A stretch of 64,000 nt of DNA from Palleronia pontilimi (GCF_016412875.1 NZ_JAEKPD010000007.1:271417-335416), one strand, 5' to 3'; positions 55,104 to 63,729 are shown, numbered from the stretch's first letter. The notes: generated by a model from the sequence alone, not told the origin. Numbers and translations: made by a program.

Positions 55104-56342
55104 TCACGTGTCGTTGCGGCCCCGCTTCTTCAACTCGGCGCGCGCGACCTGCCGCCGGTGCACCGCGTCCGGGCCGTCGGCCAGCCGCAACGTGCGCAGA
55201 TGCGTCCATTGACGCGCCAGCGGCGTGTCCTGGCTGATGCCCGCAGCCCCATGGACCTGCACCGCGCGATCCGTCACCTCGAGTGCGACCAGCGGCGCCA
55301 CCACCTTCACCTGGCTGATCCAGGGCGCCGCCGCGCGCGGATCGCCCTGGTCCATCATCCACGCGGCCTTGAGGCACAAAAGCCGGGCCTGCTCGATCTC
55401 CATCCGGGAATTGGCGATCTGGTCATGCATATCGCCCAGCTGCGCCAGCGGCTTGCCAAAGGCCTCGCGCGCCTGGGCGCGGTCGACGAGCAGCTCCAGC
55501 GCGTATTCCGCCTGGCCCAGCGCCCGCATGCAATGGTGGATGCGCCCCGGTCCCAGCCTGCCTTGCGCGATCTCGAAGCCGCGCCCTTCGCCCAGAAGCA
55601 GGTGATCGGCGGGCACGCGCACGTCCGTGAAGCGGATGTGATAGTGCCCGTGCGGCGCATCGTCGTGGCCGTAGACCGTCATCGGCCGAAGCTTTTCGAT
55701 CCCGGCCGCATCGGCGGGCACGACGATCATCGAATGGCGCTGGTGCTTTGGGGCATCGTCATCGCCGGTCTTCACCATGACGATATAGACGGCACAGCGC
55801 GGGTCGCCCGAGCCGGTCGCCCACCACTTTTCGCCGTTCAGCACATACGCGTCGCCATCGCGGACGCAGGACATCGCGATATTGGTCGCGTCCGACGACG
55901 CCACGTCCGGCTCGGTCATCAGGTAAGCCGACCGGATCCGGCCCGCCAGAAGCGGCTTCAGCCACCGGTCCTTCATGTCCTCGGTGCCGTAGCGCTCGAA
56001 CACTTCCATGTTGCCGGTATCGGGCGCGCTGCAATTGAACACCTCGGCCGCCAGGTGCGAGCGGCCCATCTCCTCGGCCAGATACGCGTATTCGACCGTT
56101 GTCAGGCCGCGCCCCTTGTCGCTGTCGGTCAGCCAGAAATTCCACAGTCCCCGCTCTTGCGCGCGCCCCTTCAGGCCTTCCAGGATCTCCGTCTGGCGCG
56201 GCGTGAACTGCCAGCGGTCGCCCACCGCGACCTCGGCCAGGTATTCGGAATCAAGCGGCGCGATCTCGGATCGGACCATGTCGCGCACCTGTTCGAGCAG
56301 GGGCGCCAACCGCTCGGTCACGCCCAGATCCATCGCCGCCAT
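55104..56342 (-). CDS. Acyl-CoA dehydrogenase family protein (ACAD10/11-like)
   Basis: 412 residues. The acyl-CoA dehydrogenase fold is shown by AYLMTEPDVASSDATNIAMS, GEKWWATGSGDPRCAVYIVM, VPADHLLLGEGRGFEIAQGR, LGPGRIHHCMRALGQAEYAL and VQVHGAAGISQDTPLARQW. These sequences fit the ACAD10/ACAD11 type, which differs from beta-oxidation ACADs and is linked to 4-hydroxyacyl-CoA handling. FAD is the cofactor, located in the cytoplasm. The gene diverges from a phosphotransferase-fold gene that in animals is fused to this enzyme. Confidence 0.93.
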   Translation of the reverse strand: MAAMDLGVTERLAPLLEQVRDMVRSEIAPLDSEYLAEVAVGDRWQFTPRQTEILEGLKGRAQERGLWNFWLTDSDKGRGLTTVEYAYLAEEMGRSHLAAEVFNCSAPDTGNMEVFERYGTEDMKDRWLKPLLAGRIRSAYLMTEPDVASSDATNIAMSCVRDGDAYVLNGEKWWATGSGDPRCAVYIVMVKTGDDDAPKHQRHSMIVVPADAAGIEKLRPMTVYGHDDAPHGHYHIRFTDVRVPADHLLLGEGRGFEIAQGRLGPGRIHHCMRALGQAEYALELLVDRAQAREAFGKPLAQLGDMHDQIANSRMEIEQARLLCLKAAWMMDQGDPRAAAPWISQVKVVAPLVALEVTDRAVQVHGAAGISQDTPLARQWTHLRTLRLADGPDAVHRRQVARAELKKRGRNDT

Positions 56343-56453
56343 GTCGCCTGTCCCCCGGTTTTTGTGTGCGAGGATGGTCGCGCCCGCGCGCGAAAGTCAA
56401 TCAACGCCGCCCAAAGCCGTTGCGCCACCGATGCTTGGGGGTAAGGTGCGGCC

Positions 56454-57491
56454 ATGATTGAAGGACTTGGCATATCCCAGGACGCGCTGGGCGACTGGCT
56501 GACGGCGCATGTCGACGGCTTTCGCAGCCTCGAGCGCGTCGAGAAGTTCAGCGGCGGGCAGTCCAACCCGACCTACCGGATCATCGCGGCCAGCGGGAAT
56601 TTCGTGCTGCGGGCGAAACCCCCCGGCGAGCTGCTGAAATCCGCCCACCAGGTCGATCGCGAATACCGCGTCATGGCCGCGTTGGCCGACACCCATGTGC
56701 CCGTGCCGCGCATGTTCGCGCTGGCCGACGACGAGACCTCGCCCATCGGGCGCGCCTTCTTCGTCATGGAGCATCTCCAGGGCCGCATCTTCTGGGACCC
56801 CGCGCTGCCCGACGAAACCCCGCAGACCCGCGCCGCCATCTACGACGCCATGAACGCGACGCTCGCCCATCTGCACATGGTCGATGTCGACGCGGCGGGC
56901 CTGGGCGATTTCGGCAAACCCGGCAATTACTTCGCCCGCCAGACCGATCGCTGGTCGCGCCAGTACCGCGCCAGCGTCGACGCGCCGTCGGACGATATGG
57001 CGCGGCTGATGGACTGGCTGCCCGACCACATGCCCGCCGATGACGGCGCGGTGGCGCTGGTGCACGGGGATTACCGGCTCGATAACATGATCTTCGCGCC
57101 GCAAGCCCCTGAGGTCATTGGGCTTCTGGATTGGGAACTTTCGACGCTGGGCCATCCCCTGGCCGACCTGGCCTATCAGTGCATGCAGTGGCGGCTGCCC
57201 CATGACGGCGGGATGCGCGGGCTGGGCGGGCTCGATCGGGCCGACCTGGGCCTGCCGTCCGAGCGCGACTACGTGGCGCGGTATTGCGAGCGGCGCGGCA
57301 TCGGGGACATCGACAACTGGCCGTTCTACCTGGTGTTCTCGTTCTTCCGGCTCGCATCGATCTTGCAGGGGGTCTTTGCCCGCGCGCAGGCCGGCAACGC
57401 CTCGAACCCGGAAAAGGCGCGGCAATACGGCGAAGCGGTGCCGGTGCTGGCGCGAATGGCGCGCGATCTGACGGAAGGCAAGGCAGCATGA
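56454..57491 (+). CDS. APH-fold phosphotransferase (ACAD10/11 kinase-domain-like)
   Basis: 345 residues. Kinase-like N-lobe FSGGQSNPTYRIIAASGNFV, catalytic loop VALVHGDYRLDNMIFAP (HGDxxxxN) and metal site GLLDWELSTLGHPLADLAYQ. This subfamily corresponds to the N-terminal kinase domain of mammalian ACAD10/11 and to LvaA of the Pseudomonas levulinate pathway, which phosphorylate 4-hydroxyacyl-CoA. AAGGTG precedes the ATG. Its stop overlaps the next gene (ATGA). It diverges from the ACAD gene across 111 bp. Confidence 0.92.
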   Translation: MIEGLGISQDALGDWLTAHVDGFRSLERVEKFSGGQSNPTYRIIAASGNFVLRAKPPGELLKSAHQVDREYRVMAALADTHVPVPRMFALADDETSPIGRAFFVMEHLQGRIFWDPALPDETPQTRAAIYDAMNATLAHLHMVDVDAAGLGDFGKPGNYFARQTDRWSRQYRASVDAPSDDMARLMDWLPDHMPADDGAVALVHGDYRLDNMIFAPQAPEVIGLLDWELSTLGHPLADLAYQCMQWRLPHDGGMRGLGGLDRADLGLPSERDYVARYCERRGIGDIDNWPFYLVFSFFRLASILQGVFARAQAGNASNPEKARQYGEAVPVLARMARDLTEGKAA

Positions 57492-59392
57492 GCGTGAAGA
57501 TGACCGACGGCGTGGCGCAAATCGCCTTGCCCGCCTGGCTGGACGCGGCGGGCCTGGGCGCGCTGTCGCTGGAGCTGGCGCAGGCGCTGGGCGATCCGGC
57601 CGTCAAGGGGATCACGCTGATCGGCGGCGCGCGCGCCTTTTGCCTGGGCCTGCCGGTCGACGCGCCGCGGACCGACACTCCGCGCGATTTGGCCCGCCGG
57701 ATCCGCGTGGCGCGAAAGCCCGTCGTGGCCGCGATCCGCGGCGCGGCACAGGGCGCCGGTCTGGAACTGGCGCTGGCCGCCCGGATGCGCGTCGCCCATC
57801 CCCAGGCCCGCGTGTCGCTGCCGCAGATCCGCACCGGCCAGCCGCCCTCGGCGCTGGGCTCGCAGACCTTGCCCGTGCTGGTGGGGGCCGATGCCGCGCT
57901 TCGGATGCTGCTGGGCGGCGCGACGCTGGCCGCCGACGCCGCCCCCGACGGGCTGATCGACCTGCTCGACGACGCCCCGGAAGACGCGGCAGCGGCCCTG
58001 GCGCGGGCCGCCGCATCCGCGCCCGACCGCATGGGGCTGGCCGATCCGCAGGCGTATCTGGCCGCCGTCGCCAAGGCGCGGACCGAGCGGTCGATCCTGG
58101 ACGTCCGCGCGCGCATCGTCGATTGCGTCGAGGCCGCGTTGATCCTGCCCGGCTTCGCCGCCGAGCAGATGGAAGCGCAGGCCGACGCCGATGCGCAGGC
58201 AAGCCCGGCCAGCCGCGCGCTGCGCCGCCTGGCCCGCGACGAGGCCGCCAATGCCCAGCGCGATGTCACGGCCACGCTGCCCCCGCGCGTGGCGATCCTG
58301 GGCGGGACGACCATCGCGGGTCGGCTGGCCGAAGCCTGCCTGCATGCGGGCGCCGAGGTGGACCTGGTGGCGCTCGACGATGCGGGGCTGGCCCATGCCG
58401 CGGGCACGGTGATCGACCGGGTGGAAACGCTGGCCGCCGCGGGCGGCATCAGCGCCGAGCGGATCGACGGGATGCTCAACCTGTTCCGGCCCGGGGTCGA
58501 CATGGAGCCCTTGCGCAAGGTCGGTTTCGTCGTCGAAGCCGCGACGGGCGATCCGGGATTGCGGGCCGAGCTTGCGCAGGCGATCGAGCTGTTCACCGAA
58601 CCGGGCACGCCCATCGCCCTGGGGGGCAGCGACACCGATCCGGGCGCGCATCTGTCGTCGGACCGGTCGGGCGATGCCCTGGGCTTTCACCTGCCACCGG
58701 GGGCCGACGGGCTTGCCGAGATCGCCATCACCGACGCGACCACGCCGCTAGCGCGCGAGGCTGGCGTCGCGCTGGCCCGCGCCCTGGGGCGACGCGCGAT
58801 CCTGACGGGCGTCTCGGCGGGGCGCGTCGTGGCGAAGCTGGCCGAGGTGTCGCTGGCCACGGCCGAGGCGATGATCGTCGAGGGCGCGGATCCGGCCCGC
58901 ATCGACACGGCCCTGAAGGACAGGTTCGCGATCGCGCGCGGACCGCTCGCCCGGGCGCAGGCCGCGGGCCTTGCCGCGACCCAGAAGCGACGCGCGGCGC
59001 TCGGATGGGGGCAGGGCGCGCTGATCGAGCTGATGGTCAGCGCGGGCCTGGCGTCTCTGGACGACGCGGCCGCGGTCGCCGCGGAATTGCGCGCAAGCGA
59101 CGACCGGCCGCGCCGGGCCTGGACCGACACGGCCATCGCCAATCGCTGGCTGGCCGCATTGACCGGTGCGGCGGCACGCCTGCTGTCGGACGGCGCGGTG
59201 CGGCGGGCGTCGGACCTGAACATCGCCAGCCTGCCCGCGCTGGACCTGCCGCGCCTGTCGGGCGGATTGCTCTTCGCGGCCGACCGGGCCGGACTGCTGG
59301 AGTTGCAGAACATTCTGCGCGCAGCGGGCGAAACGCCGCCCGACCTACTGGAAAGCATGGTGAAGAACGGCCAGCGTTTCGGCGATCTCTAG
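57488..59392 (+). CDS. Divergent FadB/FadJ-like enoyl-CoA hydratase/3-hydroxyacyl-CoA dehydrogenase
   Basis: 634 residues, about 80-100 shorter than typical FadB/FadJ. The N-terminal crotonase-like region has KPVVAAIRGAAQGAGLELAL, but the usual Pro-Glu after it is Pro-Gln (LPQIRTGQ) and the GGTQRL-type stretch is lost. The dehydrogenase region has a degenerate nucleotide loop (VAILGGTTIAGRLAEACLHA in place of GAGTMG) and a retained His in GFHLPPGADGLAEI. It probably has altered or partial activity. It is coupled to the kinase-fold gene by ATGA, so it should act on the same acyl-CoA. Confidence 0.85.
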   Translation: MSVKMTDGVAQIALPAWLDAAGLGALSLELAQALGDPAVKGITLIGGARAFCLGLPVDAPRTDTPRDLARRIRVARKPVVAAIRGAAQGAGLELALAARMRVAHPQARVSLPQIRTGQPPSALGSQTLPVLVGADAALRMLLGGATLAADAAPDGLIDLLDDAPEDAAAALARAAASAPDRMGLADPQAYLAAVAKARTERSILDVRARIVDCVEAALILPGFAAEQMEAQADADAQASPASRALRRLARDEAANAQRDVTATLPPRVAILGGTTIAGRLAEACLHAGAEVDLVALDDAGLAHAAGTVIDRVETLAAAGGISAERIDGMLNLFRPGVDMEPLRKVGFVVEAATGDPGLRAELAQAIELFTEPGTPIALGGSDTDPGAHLSSDRSGDALGFHLPPGADGLAEIAITDATTPLAREAGVALARALGRRAILTGVSAGRVVAKLAEVSLATAEAMIVEGADPARIDTALKDRFAIARGPLARAQAAGLAATQKRRAALGWGQGALIELMVSAGLASLDDAAAVAAELRASDDRPRRAWTDTAIANRWLAALTGAAARLLSDGAVRRASDLNIASLPALDLPRLSGGLLFAADRAGLLELQNILRAAGETPPDLLESMVKNGQRFGDL

Positions 59393-59399
59393 GCGGCGG

Positions 59400-59615
59400 T
59401 CAGGCCAGGAAGATCCCGGCGACCAGCACCATCAGTCCCAGCATCGACACCATCAGCGCACCCAGGTTCCACACGACCAGCCGCTGCAGGCGGGCCCGCA
59501 GCGCGGCGTCGTCCAGCCCCGCCTTGCGGGCCTTCCACGCGCCGACGATGCAATAGCTCAGGATCGCCAGCCCGAGCACCGCCATTCCCGCACCGATCCA
59601 GACCAAGACGACCAT
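59400..59615 (-). CDS. Small two-helix membrane protein
   Basis: 71 residues: helix 1 VVLVWIGAGMAVLGLAILSY, a basic loop (AWKARKAGLDDAALRARLQR) and helix 2 VWNLGALMVSMLGLMVLVAG. It is of unknown function and looks conserved in layout. GGAGGG is positioned just before the ATG at 59615. It converges with the multifunctional beta-oxidation gene, 7 bp apart. Confidence 0.82.
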   Translation of the reverse strand: MVVLVWIGAGMAVLGLAILSYCIVGAWKARKAGLDDAALRARLQRLVVWNLGALMVSMLGLMVLVAGIFLA

Positions 59616-59751
59616 GCCACCCTCCTGCGCATGGCGCGCGGCCTAGGCCAAGCGGCGCGCGCATGCAAGCCGATCGCCCCTTGCTCTGGCCCGGTGCGCG
59701 TCATAGAGGGTGCCCCGGTTTCAAGTTTTCCAGCCCCGAAGGATTTGCCCG

Positions 59752-60015
59752 ATGTCCGATGAGTCCGTGATCGACAGCACCTACCGCGTCACCGCCGACG
59801 AGCTGCGCCAGTTCATCGAACGCTACGAGCGGCTCGAGCAGGAAAAGAAGGACGTCGCCGAGCAGCAGAAGGAAGTCATGGCCGAGGCCAAGGGCCGCGG
59901 CTACGACACCAAGGTGATGCGCAAGGTCATCGCGCTGCGCAAGCGCGACAAGGACGACATCGCCGAAGAGGAAGCCGTGCTCGAGATGTACAAGGAAGCG
60001 CTGGGCATGTCGTAA
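59752..60015 (+). CDS. gapR: DUF2312/GapR-family nucleoid-associated protein
   Basis: 87 residues, almost entirely helical: TADELRQFIERYERLEQEKK, DVAEQQKEVMAEAKGRGYDT, KVMRKVIALRKRDKDDIAEE. This is the DUF2312 family; Caulobacter GapR is a dimeric/tetrameric coiled-coil that clamps overtwisted, AT-rich DNA ahead of replication and transcription. The length and basic central region match. AAGGAT precedes the ATG at 59752. The family is characteristic of alphaproteobacteria. Confidence 0.95.
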   Translation: MSDESVIDSTYRVTADELRQFIERYERLEQEKKDVAEQQKEVMAEAKGRGYDTKVMRKVIALRKRDKDDIAEEEAVLEMYKEALGMS

Positions 60016-60040
60016 GCCGCCGCGCGGGCTAGGTCTTTCA

Positions 60041-60850
60041 TTGCGGGCCCGCGGGGCGCGCGCGAAGCAAGCGACGAGCGCCCTGGTGAAATCGATCCTG
60101 CAGACCCTCTACGAAGGCGACGGCACCGGCCCGCGCGCCTTCCGCATCGCGCTGGTGATCTTCGACCTGGTGACCATCGCCTATTTCCTGGCCACGGCCA
60201 CATCCGATCTCGACACGCGGCTCTTGGTCATCGACCTGGTGGTCGCCGCGGTCGTGCTGGTGGACCTGGGCGCGCGGCTCTGGATCGCCGAGCGGCGGAT
60301 GCAGTTCCTGCTGAAGCTGACGACCCTGGCCGATCTGATCGTCGTGCTGTCGCTTCTGGCTCCGCTGATTGCGGGATCCAATTTCGGCTTCCTGCGGGTG
60401 CTGCGCGTGCTCAGGCTGGTGCGCAGCTTCCACCTGATCGAGCAGCTCGACAAGGCGACGCAGCACCTGGACATCAACCGCCGCGTCGTGCGCGCGGCGC
60501 TGAACCTGGCGGCGTTCATCTTCGTCGTGACCAGCCTTGTCTGGGTGTGGGAGCATGACCGCAACGACAATGTCGAAACCTATATCGACGCGCTCTACTT
60601 CACGATCACCACCCTGACCACGACCGGCTACGGCGACATCATCCTGACCGACCGCGTCGGTCGCATCCTGACCATTTGCATCATGATCTTCGGCGTCGGC
60701 TTTTTCTTGAACCTGCTGCAAGCCATCTACCGGCCCAACAAGGTCGAGCAGAAATGCCCCGAATGCGGGCTGGAGCTGCACGACCGCGACGCCAGCCACT
60801 GCAAGCATTGCGGCAACACGATCTACATCGAAACCGAAGGCGAGACCTGA
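60041..60850 (+). CDS. Voltage-gated-like potassium channel with C-terminal zinc ribbon
   Basis: 269 residues. Six-helix channel: S1-S4 region (IALVIFDLVTIAYFLATAT, LIVVLSLLAPLIAG, FLRVLRVLRLVRSFHLIEQL with regularly spaced Arg as in S4), then pore helix and selectivity filter YFTITTLTTTGYGDIILTD, and a last helix. A cytoplasmic zinc ribbon follows: CPEC at 239-242 and CKHC at 254-257. It conducts K+ across the inner membrane. It starts at TTG 60041 or GTG 60086; both are weak. Confidence 0.9.
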   Translation: MRARGARAKQATSALVKSILQTLYEGDGTGPRAFRIALVIFDLVTIAYFLATATSDLDTRLLVIDLVVAAVVLVDLGARLWIAERRMQFLLKLTTLADLIVVLSLLAPLIAGSNFGFLRVLRVLRLVRSFHLIEQLDKATQHLDINRRVVRAALNLAAFIFVVTSLVWVWEHDRNDNVETYIDALYFTITTLTTTGYGDIILTDRVGRILTICIMIFGVGFFLNLLQAIYRPNKVEQKCPECGLELHDRDASHCKHCGNTIYIETEGET

Positions 60851-60858
60851 GACCGGCC

Positions 60859-61734
60859 TTAGCGCGTGACGATCCGCACCCGCGCCAGCTCGGCGATGTC
60901 GACCAGGTCTTCCTCGTAGATGGTGGTCAGATCGTCCATCAGCGCCTGGCTCCAGCCTTCGATCGGGATCTGCTGCTCGAGCGCCGCGTCGACGCCGAAC
61001 TTGTCCAGGAACGCCGTGATGATCCGCTGTCGCATGGCGCTGTTGGCGGGCGGATGCTGGGCCACGTAGTTGCGCAGCCGCGGCATCCCTTCGTCGTTCA
61101 TCACCTGCCGCGCCATGTCGTAGATGCCGTGCAGATGCACGTCGGGCCCGATATCGCAGACCGCGCGCATGATCTCGTCCCAGATCAGCGGCGTATCCTC
61201 GTAGCACCACAGCACGACATCGGCATCGGGCACCGATTGCAAAAGCTGGTTGATCGGCGCCGACCAGACCAGCCGCCGCGGATCGATGCCGCCGGTGAAC
61301 TCGACGAAGCTCTTGTCCCGCGCGACGGTCTGATAGATCGACGGCAGGAACGTGGCCGGATCGCGGACACAGATGTGGAACGTGACGGAATGGCTGGGAA
61401 ACAGGTTTCGCAGCCACGCCGCCTTGAACATGCGCGGATAGAGCTGGTTTTCACCCACCGCCATTTCGGGCACCGAGATGAAGCTGGAATTGCTCAGAAA
61501 CAGCGTGTCCGGCGTGGCGCCGTCCAGGATGGCGTCCAGCAGGCTTTCCTCGGTATCGGCATCGGCCACGTCGCCGCGCATCCTGACCGCGGCATCGCGC
61601 AGCGTGCCGCGGTATCGCCCGGGCCCCGGCACGAAGACACCCGCGTGGTCCAGCGTGTCGCGATTGCGAAGCAGCGACTTGACCAGCCGGTCGCCGTCGG
61701 TCTCATGCGCGCCGATATGGAAGCCGATCTTCAT
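60859..61734 (-). CDS. Sulfotransferase-like protein with degenerate nucleotide loop
   Basis: 291 residues. MKIGFHIGAHETDGDRLVKS resembles the opening of bacterial sulfotransferases (HIGxHKTGTTxLQ), but the PAPS-binding KTGTT is ETDGD here. Later segments VTFHICVRDPATFLPSIYQT (compare the 3'-PSB RDP) and SFVEFTGGIDPRRLVW keep the fold pattern. It is either a non-sulfating relative or a glycan-related protein of unknown activity. No signal peptide. It converges with the potassium channel, 8 bp apart, and is divergent from the ABC permease. Confidence 0.75.
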   Translation of the reverse strand: MKIGFHIGAHETDGDRLVKSLLRNRDTLDHAGVFVPGPGRYRGTLRDAAVRMRGDVADADTEESLLDAILDGATPDTLFLSNSSFISVPEMAVGENQLYPRMFKAAWLRNLFPSHSVTFHICVRDPATFLPSIYQTVARDKSFVEFTGGIDPRRLVWSAPINQLLQSVPDADVVLWCYEDTPLIWDEIMRAVCDIGPDVHLHGIYDMARQVMNDEGMPRLRNYVAQHPPANSAMRQRIITAFLDKFGVDAALEQQIPIEGWSQALMDDLTTIYEEDLVDIAELARVRIVTR

Positions 61735-61844
61735 GCGCGCCTCGCTCGCCCGTTGCCTGTGGTGTTATAGGCAGGACCGGTCGCGCGGCAAAGAGCCCCG
61801 GCAGATCCCTTCCACACCGGGCGCGTTTCGGCTAGATCGCAGGA

Positions 61845-63503
61845 ATGGCCGATGAAATGAGTCAGATATCCCTCCCGCCACCGTCGCGGATCCTGTCGAG
61901 CGGTTGGTCGCTGGCCGCGCTTGCCATCGCGGCGCTAGTCTTGCTGCCCATTGCGGCGGTTCTGTGGCTGGCGCTGTTCCCGTCGGCGCCGATCTGGGGG
62001 CACCTCATCTCGACCACGCTGCCGCGCTACCTGACGAACTCGGTCGTGCTGATGCTGTCGGTGGGCGCGCTGGCGGCCGTCGTGGGCACGGTGACGGCGT
62101 GGCTGGTGGTCATGTACCGCTTTCCCGGACGGCGCTGGCTGGAATGGGCGCTGCTGCTGCCGCTGGCGATCCCGGCCTATGTGGGCGCCTACGCGCTGGT
62201 GGATTTCCTGGAATACGCGGGCCCCGTGCAGACCGGCCTGCGCGGCCTGATGGGCTGGGAAAGCGCGCGCGATTACGCCTTCCCGCAGGTCCGCTCGCGT
62301 CCCATGGCGGTGGTGGTGCTGGCCGCGTCGCTGTATCCGTATGTCTATCTTCTGGCCCGCGCCGCCTTCCGCGAGCAATCGGGCCGCTCATTGGAGGTGG
62401 CGCAGGCGCTGGGGGCGGGTGCGTTCAAGCGGTTCTGGCGCGTGGGTCTGCCGCTTGCCCGCCCCGCGATCGCGGCCGGGACGGCCATCGTGATGATGGA
62501 GACGATCAACGATTTCGGCGTCGTCGAATATTTCGGCGTGCAGACGCTGACCACCGGCATCTTCACCGTCTGGCTGGAGATGGGCAACGCGGGCGGCGCG
62601 TCGCAGATCGCCTGCGTGATCCTTGCCCTGGTGCTGGTGCTGGTGATGCTCGAGAAATTCTCGCGCCGCCGGTCGCGCTTCTTCCGCATGGCGCGCAGCG
62701 ACCGCCCGCTCGACCCGGCCCCCCTGACGGGCGTCGCGGGCTGGACCGCCGCGATCGGCTGCGTTCTGCCCTTCGCCTTCGGCTTCGTCCTGCCCGTCGC
62801 GGTGCTGCTGGAACACGCCGTATCGCGGCCCGAGACATGGGTCGATCCGGGCCTGGCCCGCGCGCTTTGGCATACCGTGTCGGTGGGCGGGCTGGCCGCT
62901 GCGCTGACCGTCGGCGCGGCCCTCGTGCTGGTTTACGGCGTGCGCCTGACCCGCGCGACGCTGCCCAAGCTGCTGATGCCCGTGACGACCATCGGCTACG
63001 CCGCCCCTGGCGCAGTCCTCGGCGTCGGGATCCTGCTGCCGCTGGCCGCCTTCGACAACGTGTTGGCCGATGCCTGGCTGGCGCTGACCGGCACCGATCC
63101 GGGGCTGCTGCTGACCGGGTCGGCGGCGGCGATCGTGCTGGCCTACATGGTGCGGTTCTTCGCCATCGCCCAAGGGGCAGCCGACGCCGCCATGGGCCGC
63201 GTGTCGCCCAGCCTGCCCATGGCCGCACGGGCGCTGGGCCGCAGCGCGGGCGGGACCCTGCGCGCCGTGTACCTGCCGCTCATGCGCGGCTCGGTGGGCA
63301 CCGCGCTTTTGCTGGTCTTCGTGGATTGCGTGAAGGAACTTCCCGCCACGCTGCTCTTGCGCCCGTTCAACTACAACACGCTGGCGACGCGGGTCTACGA
63401 GCAGGCCTCGCTCGAGCGGATTTCCGACGCCGCACCCGCTGCCCTGCTGGTCACCCTGGTCGGCATCGCCGCCGTCGCGATCCTGGCCCGCGCCAACCGC
63501 TAG
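61845..63503 (+). CDS. ABC transporter permease, iron(III)/FbpB type
   Basis: 552 residues, a fused permease with about 12 helices and two EAA-like coupling loops: EVAQALGAGAFKRFWRVGLP and MAARALGRSAGGTLRAVYLP. It is typical of FbpB/ThiP-class importers (Fe3+ or thiamin). LVDFLEYAGPVQTGLRGLMG and FGVVEYFGVQTLTTGIFTVW favour the iron group. The binding protein and ATPase are not in the window; a tRNA follows directly. The start is 61845 (AGGA adjacent) or the Met four codons later. Confidence 0.92.
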   Translation: MADEMSQISLPPPSRILSSGWSLAALAIAALVLLPIAAVLWLALFPSAPIWGHLISTTLPRYLTNSVVLMLSVGALAAVVGTVTAWLVVMYRFPGRRWLEWALLLPLAIPAYVGAYALVDFLEYAGPVQTGLRGLMGWESARDYAFPQVRSRPMAVVVLAASLYPYVYLLARAAFREQSGRSLEVAQALGAGAFKRFWRVGLPLARPAIAAGTAIVMMETINDFGVVEYFGVQTLTTGIFTVWLEMGNAGGASQIACVILALVLVLVMLEKFSRRRSRFFRMARSDRPLDPAPLTGVAGWTAAIGCVLPFAFGFVLPVAVLLEHAVSRPETWVDPGLARALWHTVSVGGLAAALTVGAALVLVYGVRLTRATLPKLLMPVTTIGYAAPGAVLGVGILLPLAAFDNVLADAWLALTGTDPGLLLTGSAAAIVLAYMVRFFAIAQGAADAAMGRVSPSLPMAARALGRSAGGTLRAVYLPLMRGSVGTALLLVFVDCVKELPATLLLRPFNYNTLATRVYEQASLERISDAAPAALLVTLVGIAAVAILARANR

Positions 63504-63513
63504 GGGCATGGAC

Positions 63514-63533
63514 AAAGCCGGGCCAGCGGCTTT
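63514..63533 (+). terminator. Weak hairpin after ABC permease
   Basis: AAAGCCG / CGGCTTT arms (7 bp) with a 6-nt loop, 10 bp after the permease stop and 14 bp before the tRNA. The T content is carried in the stem; it is a modest terminator at best. Confidence 0.45.
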
Positions 63534-63547
63534 ATATCCCGCCCAGC

Positions 63548-63623
63548 GCCTCTATAGCTCAGTTGGTAGAGCAACTGATTTGTAATCAGTAGGTCCCGGG
63601 TTCGATTCCTGGTGGGGGCACCA
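63548..63623 (+). tRNA. tRNA-Thr (UGU anticodon)
   Basis: 76-nt cloverleaf with encoded CCA. Acceptor arms GCCTCTA (63548-63554) and TGGGGGC (63613-63619) pair with two G-U wobbles, discriminator A63620, CCA 63621-63623. D-arm contains AGCTCAGTTGGTAGAGC. The anticodon stem ACTGA/TCAGT closes loop TTTGTAA, anticodon TGT (Thr ACA). T-arm CCCGGGTTCGATTCCTGG is regular. The 3' side is unusually AT-rich. Confidence 0.96.
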
Positions 63624-63678
63624 ATAAAATCAAATACTTACCAGAAATATTCTTAATCCTGAAAGCTTGCGCTAATGG

Positions 63679-63699
63679 ATTTTCCGGAAAATTTCCGGA
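63679..63699. repeat. Overlapping palindromes downstream of tRNA-Thr
   Basis: ATTTTCCGGAAAAT (63679-63692) is a perfect palindrome and overlaps TCCGGAAA-A-TTTCCGGA (63683-63699), so two alternative dyads share CCGG cores. It lies in the 139-bp AT-rich gap after the tRNA, which otherwise holds no gene. Confidence 0.5.
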
Positions 63700-63729
63700 T
63701 GCCGGGTCTGCTACAGGCCTCATTGTAGT

